Below, in pieces: positions 17,956 to 26,896 of a stretch of 64,000 nucleotides of DNA. Both the position numbers and the translations under genes were made by a program. The stretch is from Colimorpha_A sp900556615. Its GTDB lineage: Bacteria > Bacillota > Clostridia > Oscillospirales > CAG-272. Positions within the stretch are counted from its first letter, which is position 1, and each line of letters begins with the position of its first letter. The stretch covers positions 1-64,000 of the forward strand of contig CAVBUH010000043.1 of assembly GCA_963598415.1 (NCBI GenBank), in the 5' to 3' direction. Under the pieces are notes generated by a model. The model was not told the DNA's origin, ran no database searches, and saw only the letters and a program-made list of their open reading frames with translations.

Positions 17956-18493
17956 TAATTTAGCGGACTCTTGAAAGAGTCGGGAGAACGTTTTTCCGGC
18001 ATTCTTTGCTCGTGTGCGAATAGAAATTTAGTTGCACTAAAAACGCCTGCCCGATTTTCTTTCTTCGAAGAAATGAAAATGACAGAATCCGCTTCGCGGA
18101 ATCTGTAAAAAGAAAGAACCGCAAGGGGAAGAACCTGAGCGTTTTTCAGCAAAAGCAGAAAAACTGCTCAATGTTTCTCCCCCTTTGAACCCCCACTCCT
18201 ATCTTGATGAAACTGTTTCTTTGGTTTACAGAGGGAAAAACAAGCGTTAACTTGCGAAAATACGGTATTTTCCGTAAACTTTATCTGACGGTGAAATAGG
18301 AAAGAGGAGTTCCAAGGCAGTGACCGCTTTGCGGTAACTGCGAGGAAACCATGCGTAAGATTTTCGGACTTTTGTCCGAAAATCAAGCGGTTTCTTCCTT
18401 TGGTGACTTTCTTTGGAACTTTCTTTCTTCATAGAAAGAAAGTGGAAAGATGTTCTCTTTCTCTTTCAAGAGTAATCTAAATTATTATTTATG
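17949..18493. repeat. 545-bp non-coding element with imperfect terminal inverted repeats
   Basis: The left end (about 17949-18000: ataaataataatttag, ctcttgaaagag, gagaac, tttcc) matches the reverse complement of the right end (about 18443-18493) with few differences. Inside are small palindromes, including an 11-bp perfect stem at 18359-18384 (gattttcggac / gtccgaaaatc) and one at 18082-18105. There is no open reading frame of interest. It resembles a MITE or other small mobile repeat. Its left end overlaps the rluB stop. Confidence 0.7.
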
Positions 18494-18557
18494 AAATTAA
18501 AACTCTATCTATTATTTTTTGTGATAAGCTTACTGTAAAGCTTTAAAATCGGTATGT

Positions 18558-18604
18558 AAAAAGCGCTGTAATGGATTCTTTAAGAACCCATTACAGCGCT
18601 TTTT
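18558..18604. terminator. Strong bidirectional intrinsic terminator
   Basis: A perfect 17-bp stem (aaaaagcgctgtaatgg at 18558-18574 with its complement at 18588-18604), which ends in A and T runs on either side. It lies 23 bp beyond the stop of the minus-strand GH127-like gene and can stop transcription in both directions. Confidence 0.92.
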
Positions 18605-18626
18605 AGCAGTTTGCAGTTTTTGATGT

Positions 18627-20282
18627 TCAGTTAAAAAGTACCTGCCAGGATTTTGCCATAACCTCTTCCTTGGTAAGAAAGTAACACATGTGCAGTGGTG
18701 TAAATTCTCTTTCATATGCACGGAACCTACCGTTTCCGAGATATTCAAATTGCGCAGTATCAAGCTTTTCGGTAATTTCGATCTCGGTTCCGAGGAGAAG
18801 CGTTCCGTATTCGAGAGTATACATTCCTTTATCGGCATGACCGTACCGATGGCACGGTACTTTGCGTAACGGCTGAACAAAAGAGAGCTCAATTATGTCA
18901 CCGGCAGTATAATTTCCGTCGAAGGCGGCAAAACACTCATCAACCATAGCAAATTCTTGATTTATTCCGTTTTTGGTTATCCGAACGTTTTCAGCCCATT
19001 CCGGTATGTAGAGCTTTGTGAGAATAGGATTGCCGGTTCCCTTATTGACAGTGAGAGATATCTTTCCTTCCTCCGGATATAAGGAGCGAACCGATATTTC
19101 TTCTCCCCCGGAAAGCTTCGCGTCAAAGTCGAAATAAAAAGGAATACAAATTGAGGACTCGTCTTCATATACGGCATGTCTGACGGGATAGCCGAGTCCC
19201 TCAGCCCCTCTCATAGTACAGCAATGGAAGGCTTCATAAAATGCATCGTAGACTTTGACTCTTCCGTCTTCTACGGTAGTATCGCAGCCCATGCCGCCAT
19301 TGTCGCGCTGCGAGCGCATCAGCGCATTCCACCATATTTTGTGTGACATATCAAGATAATGTCGTTTCCCGGTGACCTCCCAAAGCTGACATGCGAGCAT
19401 ATATGAGTCGACGATTCCGCAGGGCTCGGTATGTCCGGGAATACGGAATCCGTTCCGGTTTTCATAATTCACTGTCATGCCGTACTTTTCATAATCGTCA
19501 AAATATTTGACAATTGTAGCCAAAAGAGAAGGATCCTTCTTGATATTATATACTCTCATAAGACCTCTCATACAGGTAAGAGTTGCATGTGTCTGGAGCC
19601 CTGAACCGACATAATCAACACTGCGGAAAGCATCAAGAAGGGCATCGATGTATTCTCCTATTTGAGTTTTCAGCGGTTCCTTATTTATCATTTCCCATGC
19701 CTGACCGAGCGCGTCAAAGGACATAAAAATACAGCCGATATCAGAGGAAAGACGCCATTCTTTGAATCTGCCGCTGGTGTGACCGATTACCGCGTAATCC
19801 GAGGCGGCAACTCGGTCTTCTTTTGTACGGGGATAGTTTTTAAGGTGCTCCGTCACGGGAAGGTATAGAGCTTTTATCATTTGCTCAGCCGTATCAAGAT
19901 ATTTTTCCTCTCCGGTTATCCGGTATGTTTCCATGAAGGCTCTGAGCATCCAGTTTTGCGCCGAATGCATTTGTTCGTTAATATCATTCAGATTGAGTTT
20001 GTCGTTCGGCTCACTTCTGTAGCCCTCATCGTTCATAATCTCATAGATCCAATTGATAAGCGGTTCAAGAGTGGCGGCTTCACTTTTTAATGCTTCACTG
20101 TCCAGTGTGAGCGCAAGCATAGCGCGTCCCTCCCAATCGCCCGGCCAGCCTATGCAGCAATATGGAGGCAGTCCGGCAATTCCTGCACGGTAAATTTTGT
20201 CGTGCATACGGCTGAAGTTTTTTAAAAGTCTTGTCCTGAGCTCACCTTTTACGGTTACACGGTTAAGCGATAGCGGTTTCAT
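18627..20282 (-). CDS. GH127-like (DUF1680) beta-L-arabinofuranosidase-type protein
   Basis: A 551-residue cytoplasmic protein with no signal peptide and an (alpha/alpha)6-barrel-type helical body. The metal and nucleophile signature of GH127 is present: E286-P-C288 and the double cysteine C354-C355 in FHCCTMRGAEGL. In characterised GH127 enzymes a Glu and three Cys bind zinc and one of the paired Cys is the nucleophile. The substrate cannot be read from sequence; relatives release L-arabinofuranose and other sugars. It is a single-gene unit on the minus strand with the terminator at 18558. An ATTGAA-N4-TTCAAT dyad at about 20353-20368 lies beside a TATAAT-like -10. Confidence 0.82.
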   Translation of the reverse strand: MKPLSLNRVTVKGELRTRLLKNFSRMHDKIYRAGIAGLPPYCCIGWPGDWEGRAMLALTLDSEALKSEAATLEPLINWIYEIMNDEGYRSEPNDKLNLNDINEQMHSAQNWMLRAFMETYRITGEEKYLDTAEQMIKALYLPVTEHLKNYPRTKEDRVAASDYAVIGHTSGRFKEWRLSSDIGCIFMSFDALGQAWEMINKEPLKTQIGEYIDALLDAFRSVDYVGSGLQTHATLTCMRGLMRVYNIKKDPSLLATIVKYFDDYEKYGMTVNYENRNGFRIPGHTEPCGIVDSYMLACQLWEVTGKRHYLDMSHKIWWNALMRSQRDNGGMGCDTTVEDGRVKVYDAFYEAFHCCTMRGAEGLGYPVRHAVYEDESSICIPFYFDFDAKLSGGEEISVRSLYPEEGKISLTVNKGTGNPILTKLYIPEWAENVRITKNGINQEFAMVDECFAAFDGNYTAGDIIELSFVQPLRKVPCHRYGHADKGMYTLEYGTLLLGTEIEITEKLDTAQFEYLGNGRFRAYEREFTPLHMCYFLTKEEVMAKSWQVLFN

Positions 20283-20509
20283 ATTTATAACCCCTTAGAT
20301 TATTATTGCGCAGTCAGTAAAATACTGCGTCCTGAAAATATTATATCACATTGAAATAATTCAATATTGTATGAATGTTTTGTTATGTTGTAAAATCAGA
20401 TGTCAAAACCTTTCTATGGGCGCGCCCCGCGTTTTCTTTCTCAAGGGTAATAAAAATTCAGTATAAAAGTATCTCTTTTTGCCAAGCGCGAATGTTTTTT
20501 TTGTAAATA

Positions 20510-20538
20510 TTGACTTTTTTACAATTAGTCAAGATAAT
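20510..20538 (+). promoter_or_regulatory. Sigma-A type promoter for the surface-protein/binding-protein pair
   Basis: TTGACT (20510-20515), a 17-bp spacer, then GATAAT (20533-20538), 63 bp before the start of the 20602 gene. Confidence 0.65.
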
Positions 20539-20601
20539 TATACAATCCAAAGAAAAGGCAATACGGATATAATAAATATACAAATAATATTTTGGAGGAA
20601 T

Positions 20602-21348
20602 ATGAAAATGAAAAAAATCATTGCGTTACTCTTGGCTATTCTTACGGTATTCGTTATGGCAATCGGCGTTTCTGCCGAGGGACTGAAGGATACTCAGATT
20701 GTTACAAGCAAGGATCATTACCTTGTGGTAAAAACTGACAAGGCAAGCGAGGTTTTTGCCGCCGGTTCCATTTTTCAATGGGGATTAGGCAGTTATCTTG
20801 AAGCGGCTGACGGATGTGTAAAGATTAAGGGCGGTATTACTGCCGGAGCCGGAAACGGAGTAGAGCTTTCTATTGCCTACGGAAATGCCGCTGGGATTGA
20901 GGCTGAAGAAGGAACCTTCGTCACAAGCAAGCTGAAATACTTCACTATTACCTATAAAACAGACTCCGAAGCAACGCTGGCTGTAAAATTTGCTCCTTCC
21001 GAAACGATTTGGAACACCGCTCCTGCCGGTTGGAAAGCTGAGGATTATTGTTCGTTTACTCTCCCTGCGAGCAAAGACGGTTATACCACGCAGATTATTA
21101 CGCTGAGCGAAGCTGTTTGCTATGATGCAACCCCCTTCCTCTTCGGTTGGTGTGCTGAAAACGTCCCTTCCGACATTTATGTAACCGAAATGGGATTTTT
21201 TGCAACAAAAGAAGAAGCAAAAGCTTATTATAATATAACGGATCCGGTTGCTCCTCCTACAGCAGACGCATTTACAGTATCCGCCGTTGTTCTTGCAGTG
21301 TCGGCGGTGTGTGTGGGCGTTGTTATCGGTAAAAAGAAATCATACTAA
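20602..21348 (+). CDS. Secreted, C-terminally membrane-anchored protein of unknown function
   Basis: 248 residues from ATG 20602 (TTGGAGGAAT directly before it). A signal peptide (about 1-25, GVSAEG) and a compact, beta-rich extracellular part suggest a jelly-roll or carbohydrate-binding-like fold. The C-terminal hydrophobic helix (about 220-242) ends in KKKSY. The same plan, a beta-rich ectodomain plus a single C-terminal helix and a basic tail, is seen in the protein at 45136. There is no LPxTG motif. It lies 37 bp upstream of a sugar-binding lipoprotein gene and is probably co-transcribed, so a role in holding glycans at the surface is a reasonable guess. Confidence 0.6.
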   Translation: MKMKKIIALLLAILTVFVMAIGVSAEGLKDTQIVTSKDHYLVVKTDKASEVFAAGSIFQWGLGSYLEAADGCVKIKGGITAGAGNGVELSIAYGNAAGIEAEEGTFVTSKLKYFTITYKTDSEATLAVKFAPSETIWNTAPAGWKAEDYCSFTLPASKDGYTTQIITLSEAVCYDATPFLFGWCAENVPSDIYVTEMGFFATKEEAKAYYNITDPVAPPTADAFTVSAVVLAVSAVCVGVVIGKKKSY

Positions 21349-21385
21349 TTTCAATGAAATCTGAAAAATCAGAAAGGAACTTTCT

Positions 21386-22855
21386 ATGAAAAAGAAGGTA
21401 GTTTCTATACTGCTTGCATTTCTGACCGTAATGTGCGTTTTCGCTGCCGTATCCTGCGAAAATCCCGGAGAGCCGTCGGAAAGTGATTCAAAAGGAAGCG
21501 AGAGCGTATCCGGTGAAGGGAACACAGTACTTGAATCCGATATAAAGATCCTTCCCAAAATTGATTATGAGGGTTATACTTTTGTAATGACATACAGGGA
21601 CCTTCAAAATATGGTGCGCGATATGTCGTTTGATCGGGAAGCAACCGATCAGCTTGAGGTTGCAAAGTATAACCGGGCTCAAAAGGTAATGGAGTATTAT
21701 GATATTGTTCTCGAACCGTATGTGATCAGCGGAGATTGGGCGGGTATGATGGCGCTTGATTCGGTAGCTGCCGGGGACAGTGATTATGATATCATAATGC
21801 CGCATTCCCATATTGCCTGGGGAACATACATAATAGAAGGATATGCCCTTGAATGGACAGAGAATATGAAGTATAATTATCTTGATCAGGAATGGTGGGA
21901 TCAGGGAGCGGCGGAGTGTCTGTCTATCGGAAACAAAATATACACTATGATGGGGGATAACAGCTGGATGTTGCTTGGTAACACGGTTGGAATTGTTTTC
22001 AATAAAAAAATTCTTTCTGACAACAGCATTGAATATCCTTATCAGGATGTTTTGGATAAGACCTGGACCTTTGATAAATTTTATCAGATTGCTTCTCAGA
22101 CCAAATCCGATCTTGACGGAGACGGAAAAATTGACTTCGGTACCGACCGTATGGGATATGAAACTACAATATACGGAGGTACTGTCGGATTTCTCTGGAC
22201 CTGCGGAAGCCGTACTATAGGGAAAGACAGTGAGGATATGCCGTATATAGCGCTGAATAATGAGAGAACAGTCGATCTCTTTACGAGGTTTTTTGATATG
22301 ATGAATCAGGAAGGATTCAAGATCATGACTGATCAGGCAAACTTTGATAAAAGCTGTGCGGATTTTATCGCTGATAGGGTCGTAATGATCGATACCTATA
22401 TTATGAATCTCGAATTGCTCCGGGATAAAACAGATTGGGGTATCGTGCCGTATCCGATGTTTGACGAGCAGGTGGGGGAATATAACTCCACTGCGGACGC
22501 GGGTATTCATTCAATTATAATTCCCTATAATGCGCCAAACGTTGACAGAACCAGTATGATACTTGAAGCTCTTACTATAGAGGGACACAACGAAGTTATT
22601 CCCGCGTTTTATGAGACGACGCTTCAGATAAAATATACGGACGACGATATTTCAAAGCAAATGCTTGATATTATAAGAGGTTCGAGAGTATTTGACCTTG
22701 CCTATTTTACGGGCAGAGCCGGAAATTTCAATCTTCCTGGCTTCCATCTTTGTCAGGCAGGAGGAGATTTCGCCTCTTTCTATCAGGCAAATCTTGAAGC
22801 GGCACAGGAGTCCTTGGACGAGCTTGTATCCTCTGTGATAACCAAAAACGGATGA
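21386..22855 (+). CDS. Extracellular solute-binding lipoprotein, ABC sugar transporter type
   Basis: 489 residues with a lipoprotein signal (lipobox AAVSC, C25) and a Ser/Glu-rich linker. The body is a family-1-like solute-binding fold: an early region with NRAQKVMEYYDI, a central WTFDKFYQIA and DLDGDGKIDFGT, and the late MLDIIRGSRVFDLAYF shared with the second binding protein at 40715. It would capture an oligosaccharide outside the membrane for an ABC importer. No permease or ATPase gene lies nearby. Confidence 0.85.
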   Translation: MKKKVVSILLAFLTVMCVFAAVSCENPGEPSESDSKGSESVSGEGNTVLESDIKILPKIDYEGYTFVMTYRDLQNMVRDMSFDREATDQLEVAKYNRAQKVMEYYDIVLEPYVISGDWAGMMALDSVAAGDSDYDIIMPHSHIAWGTYIIEGYALEWTENMKYNYLDQEWWDQGAAECLSIGNKIYTMMGDNSWMLLGNTVGIVFNKKILSDNSIEYPYQDVLDKTWTFDKFYQIASQTKSDLDGDGKIDFGTDRMGYETTIYGGTVGFLWTCGSRTIGKDSEDMPYIALNNERTVDLFTRFFDMMNQEGFKIMTDQANFDKSCADFIADRVVMIDTYIMNLELLRDKTDWGIVPYPMFDEQVGEYNSTADAGIHSIIIPYNAPNVDRTSMILEALTIEGHNEVIPAFYETTLQIKYTDDDISKQMLDIIRGSRVFDLAYFTGRAGNFNLPGFHLCQAGGDFASFYQANLEAAQESLDELVSSVITKNG

Positions 22856-22906
22856 TTTTATAGGGCAAAATCATTGTTTCATTTTCTTTATAGAAATTTT
22901 TCGGGT

Positions 22907-22931
22907 GGGCTGTCGTGTTAAGCGACAGCCC
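22907..22931 (+). terminator. Hairpin terminator after the binding-protein gene
   Basis: A 9-bp stem gggctgtcg / cgacagccc with a 7-nt loop, followed by a T-rich stretch (ggttgtttta). It lies 52 bp after the stop. Confidence 0.65.
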
Positions 22932-23089
22932 GCGGTTGTTTTATACTGGTAGCCGCCAGCAAGTCACAGGAGGATGCCAAAAGCTTTTGCTTTGTGCAGG
23001 AAAATACCTTTTTGATGTGTGATAAAGACGGTCCGCTCACTCAAAAATGAAAAGCAAAAGAGAATTAAGTAATGAAACTTGTCTTGTCT

Positions 23090-24013
23090 TTATTGTTTAC
23101 TGCCTGTTCCGGTAGTTCTGTATTCCTTCGGTGATACTCCGACATTTTTTTCAAAGGTGTGTATAAAATGGGAAGCGTCAAAAAAGCCTGTTTGGATAGC
23201 TATGGATGTTACGGATTGATCGGTGGTCAGAAGAAGCGACATGGCTTTGGATATTCTGTGGTCGGTAATAAAATCTCCGGGGGTTTTACCGGAAAACTTT
23301 TTGAACAGAAGATAATATGTGCTTCGTGAAATATGAAGCTCTGAAGCCAGCTCATTGATATCAAGCTTTTGATCGTAATCCCGGTAAATTTTCTCGACAG
23401 CGCGGGTAAACAGCATACTGTCGCTGTCGCTTACATTCTCGGTTTCCGGAGAATATTCCCGGCAAAAAAATGCAGTTAACTTTGTTATCAGGTATAAAGC
23501 ATTGATATTTAATCCGATAGCATCGTGCACGGTCAGTTCTTCCTTTATATTTATTTTGGCGGCGCTTTCGATTATCTCGTATATCTCACTGTACTCGTTG
23601 TCGCGGAATTTTAAGAAGCGTGATACACCGGCAAATTCCCGTATTTGAGGGGCAATATCGAAGAGAGCAAAGTATCCGGGCATGCTTATCAGATCCGATT
23701 CATATTTTTTGAAAAAATCGGTATGAAGGATGATATGATAAACGACAAGCTCTCCGCAGTTCCAATATCCGTGCTTAATTTTAGGAGGAATCACGAAAAC
23801 GTCTCCTTCGCTTACTTCAAAAATATGTCCGCTGTAATAATGGGCGCCTTTGCCGCCGAGAATGATATTGATTTCATAATAATCGTGAGCATGCATGCCG
23901 ATCGAATAATCGGTCAGTAAATGATGTTGAACAAGAAGCGTTCTGCCGCATCTTTTATCACTATATCTCCAGGGAGTGTCTGTGCCGTCGAACAGAGTTT
24001 TGGGGTATTCCAT
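23090..24013 (-). CDS. AraC family transcriptional regulator
   Basis: 307 residues. An N-terminal cupin-like sensor domain (HDYYEINIILGGKGAHYYSG) is followed by a C-terminal double helix-turn-helix (LDINELASELHISRSTYYLLFKKFSGKTPGDFI and VTSIAIQTGFFDASHFIHTFEKNVG). The start at 24013 is set by GGAGG 8 bp upstream. It is transcribed away from the GH27 genes at 24262, so it is the likely regulator of those genes or of the binding protein next door. Confidence 0.92.
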   Translation of the reverse strand: MEYPKTLFDGTDTPWRYSDKRCGRTLLVQHHLLTDYSIGMHAHDYYEINIILGGKGAHYYSGHIFEVSEGDVFVIPPKIKHGYWNCGELVVYHIILHTDFFKKYESDLISMPGYFALFDIAPQIREFAGVSRFLKFRDNEYSEIYEIIESAAKINIKEELTVHDAIGLNINALYLITKLTAFFCREYSPETENVSDSDSMLFTRAVEKIYRDYDQKLDINELASELHISRSTYYLLFKKFSGKTPGDFITDHRISKAMSLLLTTDQSVTSIAIQTGFFDASHFIHTFEKNVGVSPKEYRTTGTGSKQ

Positions 24014-24052
24014 ATCTTTGCCTCCACACGATATTACAGTCAATTAAGTAAT

Positions 24053-24081
24053 ATAATACACCGAATTATAAAAAAAATCAA
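24053..24081 (-). promoter_or_regulatory. Sigma-A type promoter for the AraC regulator gene
   Basis: On the minus strand: TTGATT (24076-24081), a 17-bp spacer, TATTAT (24053-24058), about 40 bp before the start codon. Confidence 0.6.
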
Positions 24082-24108
24082 GAGAAAAAATGATTACTTT
24101 TGTTTTTT

Positions 24109-24120
24109 ACAGTTAACTGT
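24109..24120. promoter_or_regulatory. Perfect 12-bp palindrome, candidate operator
   Basis: ACAGTTAACTGT in the divergent intergenic region between the AraC regulator and the GH27 operon, just upstream of the regulator's -35 box. A regulatory role is inferred from position only. Confidence 0.35.
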
Positions 24121-24261
24121 CCGATTATACATAAAAACAAAACTATATTACAATAAAACGTGCTTTCCACTGTGATAAAATTTCAGCATATAACATAATT
24201 TATCGAAAGCATATTGTAAAACGAGGGCTGGGAGCTTCGAGATGTAAAGAGGAGAAAAGGT

Positions 24262-25734
24262 ATGAAAAAGCGTTATAAATCAATTCTGTCCGGAGTGATT
24301 GTGTTTTTTACCGTACTATGCGCGGTAGCTGTTCCTTCCGTATTCGCTGAAGAGAAAAGTGAAAGCGCAGGCTCAGGAATAACGGCTCCGCCGATGGGCT
24401 TTAATACATGGTATACTTATCTTGACGGCTTTACAGAGAATACCATCAAGGAGCTGGTGAAAGCTATGGAGAAAAAAGGACTTCGCGAACTCGGATATCA
24501 GTATATTCAGATCGATTGGGGCTGGTGCGCTGAGGATCGGGGATATGCGATTCGGGACGAGAACGGTAATATGGTGCCGGATCCGAATAAATTCAGTTCA
24601 ATGATAGCTCTTGCCAATTATCTTCACAAGCGGGGATTTAAAATCGGGTATTATACCGATCTTGGTGTTTCGGGATGCGGCAACGGTATAGGAAGCTATG
24701 GCTATTATCAGCAGGATATTGAACAGTTTCTCAAATGGGACGCCGATCTCATAAAAATCGACAGCTGCGGAGGGCATGTTGATTATGCCGACCATAACGA
24801 AGCATATCGGGCTGTTCTCGATTGCTTGAAAAATGCCGATACCGATAATTCCGTTGCGATTAATATTTGCTGCGGCGGCGGATACGGTGTTACGGAATTT
24901 ATATCGGGAATGGCTGATGATTATGTCGGGAACAGAATTCCGTTTATGTATTACCGTACCTGTCAGGATATTTCGGCGTCGATTCCGAAGGTTCTTTGGG
25001 AAGATGAAACATACGGTGTACTGAAATCCTTTGATATGGCTATGGCTTATCCGGAAAATTCAAAGCCGGGCTGCTATTTTGATATGGATACGCTGATGCT
25101 TGAAAATAACGGACTGACCGCAGAGGAGAATAAATCCTATTTTACTTTGTTTTGTATTGCTCCCTCGACGCTTATGCTGGCGGTGGATATTCCGAATATA
25201 AGCGATGAAACGCTTGCCATTATCAGCAATGAGGAAGCTATTGCCGTAAATCAGGATCCGCTTTGCCATTCCGCAAGACTTGTAAGAGAGGATGTTTCCG
25301 GACTTCAGGTGTATAATAAAGTTCAGAGCGATGAAAACGGTCACAGGGTGAGAGCGGTAATGCTCTTTAACAGGACATCCGATACGGCTGAAATATCGGT
25401 GAATTGGTCCGATATCGGTCTTGAGGGTGATTGTCTTGTAAGAGACCTCTGGGAACATGAGGATAAGGGTATTTATGACGGAGAGTACAGTGCATCGGTT
25501 CCTTCCCACGGCGTCGTTCTTTTAAAGGTTACAGAACAGGCGGGCGACATACGAAACTACGAAACTACCGCCGGTTCGTCGGAGATCATATCAGCTTCCT
25601 CAGGTGAGGCTACAACGGAGATTCCGAAGCCCTCGGAACAAAAAAGCAGATTGTTTATATACATAACCGCCGCTGTTGCAGCGATAATAGTAGTTGTTGT
25701 TTTACTTCTTTTCATTAAGAGAAAACATAAATAA
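24262..25734 (+). CDS. Surface-anchored GH27 alpha-galactosidase-like enzyme
   Basis: 490 residues. A signal peptide (about 1-29) precedes a GH27 barrel beginning PPMGFNTWYTY. The nucleophile is D167 in LIKIDSCG and the acid/base is D236 in YRTCQDIS. A beta-sandwich domain follows (VRAVMLFNRTSDTAEI), then a Ser/Thr-rich linker, a hydrophobic helix and RKHK at the C-terminus, so it is held at the outer face of the membrane. GH27 enzymes remove alpha-linked galactose or related sugars by retention. AGAGGAG precedes the ATG. It is first in a three-gene operon with a second GH27 gene 18 bp downstream. Confidence 0.9.
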   Translation: MKKRYKSILSGVIVFFTVLCAVAVPSVFAEEKSESAGSGITAPPMGFNTWYTYLDGFTENTIKELVKAMEKKGLRELGYQYIQIDWGWCAEDRGYAIRDENGNMVPDPNKFSSMIALANYLHKRGFKIGYYTDLGVSGCGNGIGSYGYYQQDIEQFLKWDADLIKIDSCGGHVDYADHNEAYRAVLDCLKNADTDNSVAINICCGGGYGVTEFISGMADDYVGNRIPFMYYRTCQDISASIPKVLWEDETYGVLKSFDMAMAYPENSKPGCYFDMDTLMLENNGLTAEENKSYFTLFCIAPSTLMLAVDIPNISDETLAIISNEEAIAVNQDPLCHSARLVREDVSGLQVYNKVQSDENGHRVRAVMLFNRTSDTAEISVNWSDIGLEGDCLVRDLWEHEDKGIYDGEYSASVPSHGVVLLKVTEQAGDIRNYETTAGSSEIISASSGEATTEIPKPSEQKSRLFIYITAAVAAIIVVVVLLLFIKRKHK

Positions 25735-25752
25735 AATTTCAGGAGAAACAAA

Positions 25753-26892
25753 ATGGATAACGGACTTTCAAGAACTCCTCCTATGGGGTTCAACACATGG
25801 TATTATTATACCGACAGATTTGACGAGAATTTAATTAAGGCGATAGCCGACAAGCTCGTAAGCACGGGACTTGCCGATCTCGGATACCGATATATTCAGA
25901 TCGATTACGGCTGGTGCGTGAACGGGAAGGGATATCCTACAAGAGATGAAAAGGGTGATCTTTTGCCTGATCCCCAGAAGTTTCCGAACGGAATGAAAGC
26001 GCTTGCGGATTATCTTCATGAAAGAGGCTTGAAGATCGGGTATTATACCGATATCGGTAAAATCGGAGTCGGAAACGAAGAGGGAAGCTATGGAAGATAT
26101 CAGCAGGATATGGATCGGTTTGCTTCATGGGATGCTGATCTTGTAAAGGTTGATGCCGGAGGCGGGTGTGTGGATTATCCGAGCTACGAAGCTGCGTACA
26201 GAGCAGTCGGAGAGTGCATAGCGAAAGCTTCGCGACCGATGGTTTATCATGTTTGCTGTGCGGGAGATTTTGGAAGCGTTGATTGGGGTACTTCTGTCGG
26301 AAACTTCTGCCGGACTTCTCCCGATGTATCCGCCGCGGTTCCTACTGTATATTGGGATTCAACCGATTATAATCTTATGAAAACCTTTGATATGAATTGC
26401 CGCAGGCCGGAGAATACCAAACCGGGCGGTTTTAATGATATGGATGCGCTCATGCTTACCGGCGGACTCAGTGATGTCGAAAACGTATCATATTTTACAA
26501 TTTTCTGTATGGAAGCGTCCCCCTTGATGCTTTCGGTTGATCTTCCGAATATAGATGACAGAACGCTCGAAATCATCAGTAATGCCGAGGTCATTGCCAT
26601 TAATCAGGATCCGGTTTGTCATCAGGCTGTGAAGGTGAGCGAGGATAAACCGGGACTTCAGGTATGGAAAAAAGTGCTTGTTGATGATAACGGCAAAAAA
26701 TCGCGTGCTGTGATGTTATTTAACCGAAGCGAAGAAGCGGCAGAAATAACGGCGCGCTTTGCTGACGCGGATCTTCCCTCTGTTTGCAGTATAAGGGATT
26801 TGTGGGAACACAAGGACAAGGGAATTTATAAAGATGAATATACTGCCCCGGTGCCCGCACACGGAGTGGTGCTGATTAAAGCGGTGGGATAA
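25753..26892 (+). CDS. Cytoplasmic GH27 alpha-galactosidase-like enzyme
   Basis: 379 residues, a paralogue of the upstream enzyme without signal peptide, linker or membrane helix. It starts RTPPMGFNTWYYYTD. The nucleophile is D134 in LVKVDAGGG and the acid/base is D191 in CRTSPDVS. The C-terminal beta-sandwich is retained. The pair suggests that one enzyme acts outside the cell and the other on imported oligosaccharides. A lipoprotein gene follows after 4 bp. Confidence 0.9.
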   Translation: MDNGLSRTPPMGFNTWYYYTDRFDENLIKAIADKLVSTGLADLGYRYIQIDYGWCVNGKGYPTRDEKGDLLPDPQKFPNGMKALADYLHERGLKIGYYTDIGKIGVGNEEGSYGRYQQDMDRFASWDADLVKVDAGGGCVDYPSYEAAYRAVGECIAKASRPMVYHVCCAGDFGSVDWGTSVGNFCRTSPDVSAAVPTVYWDSTDYNLMKTFDMNCRRPENTKPGGFNDMDALMLTGGLSDVENVSYFTIFCMEASPLMLSVDLPNIDDRTLEIISNAEVIAINQDPVCHQAVKVSEDKPGLQVWKKVLVDDNGKKSRAVMLFNRSEEAAEITARFADADLPSVCSIRDLWEHKDKGIYKDEYTAPVPAHGVVLIKAVG

Positions 26893-26896
26893 GGTA

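Noticed and set aside
21488..22510. 340-codon minus-strand frame opposite the binding-protein gene
   Set aside because: It is a shadow of a well-supported lipoprotein gene and its protein sequence is not credible.
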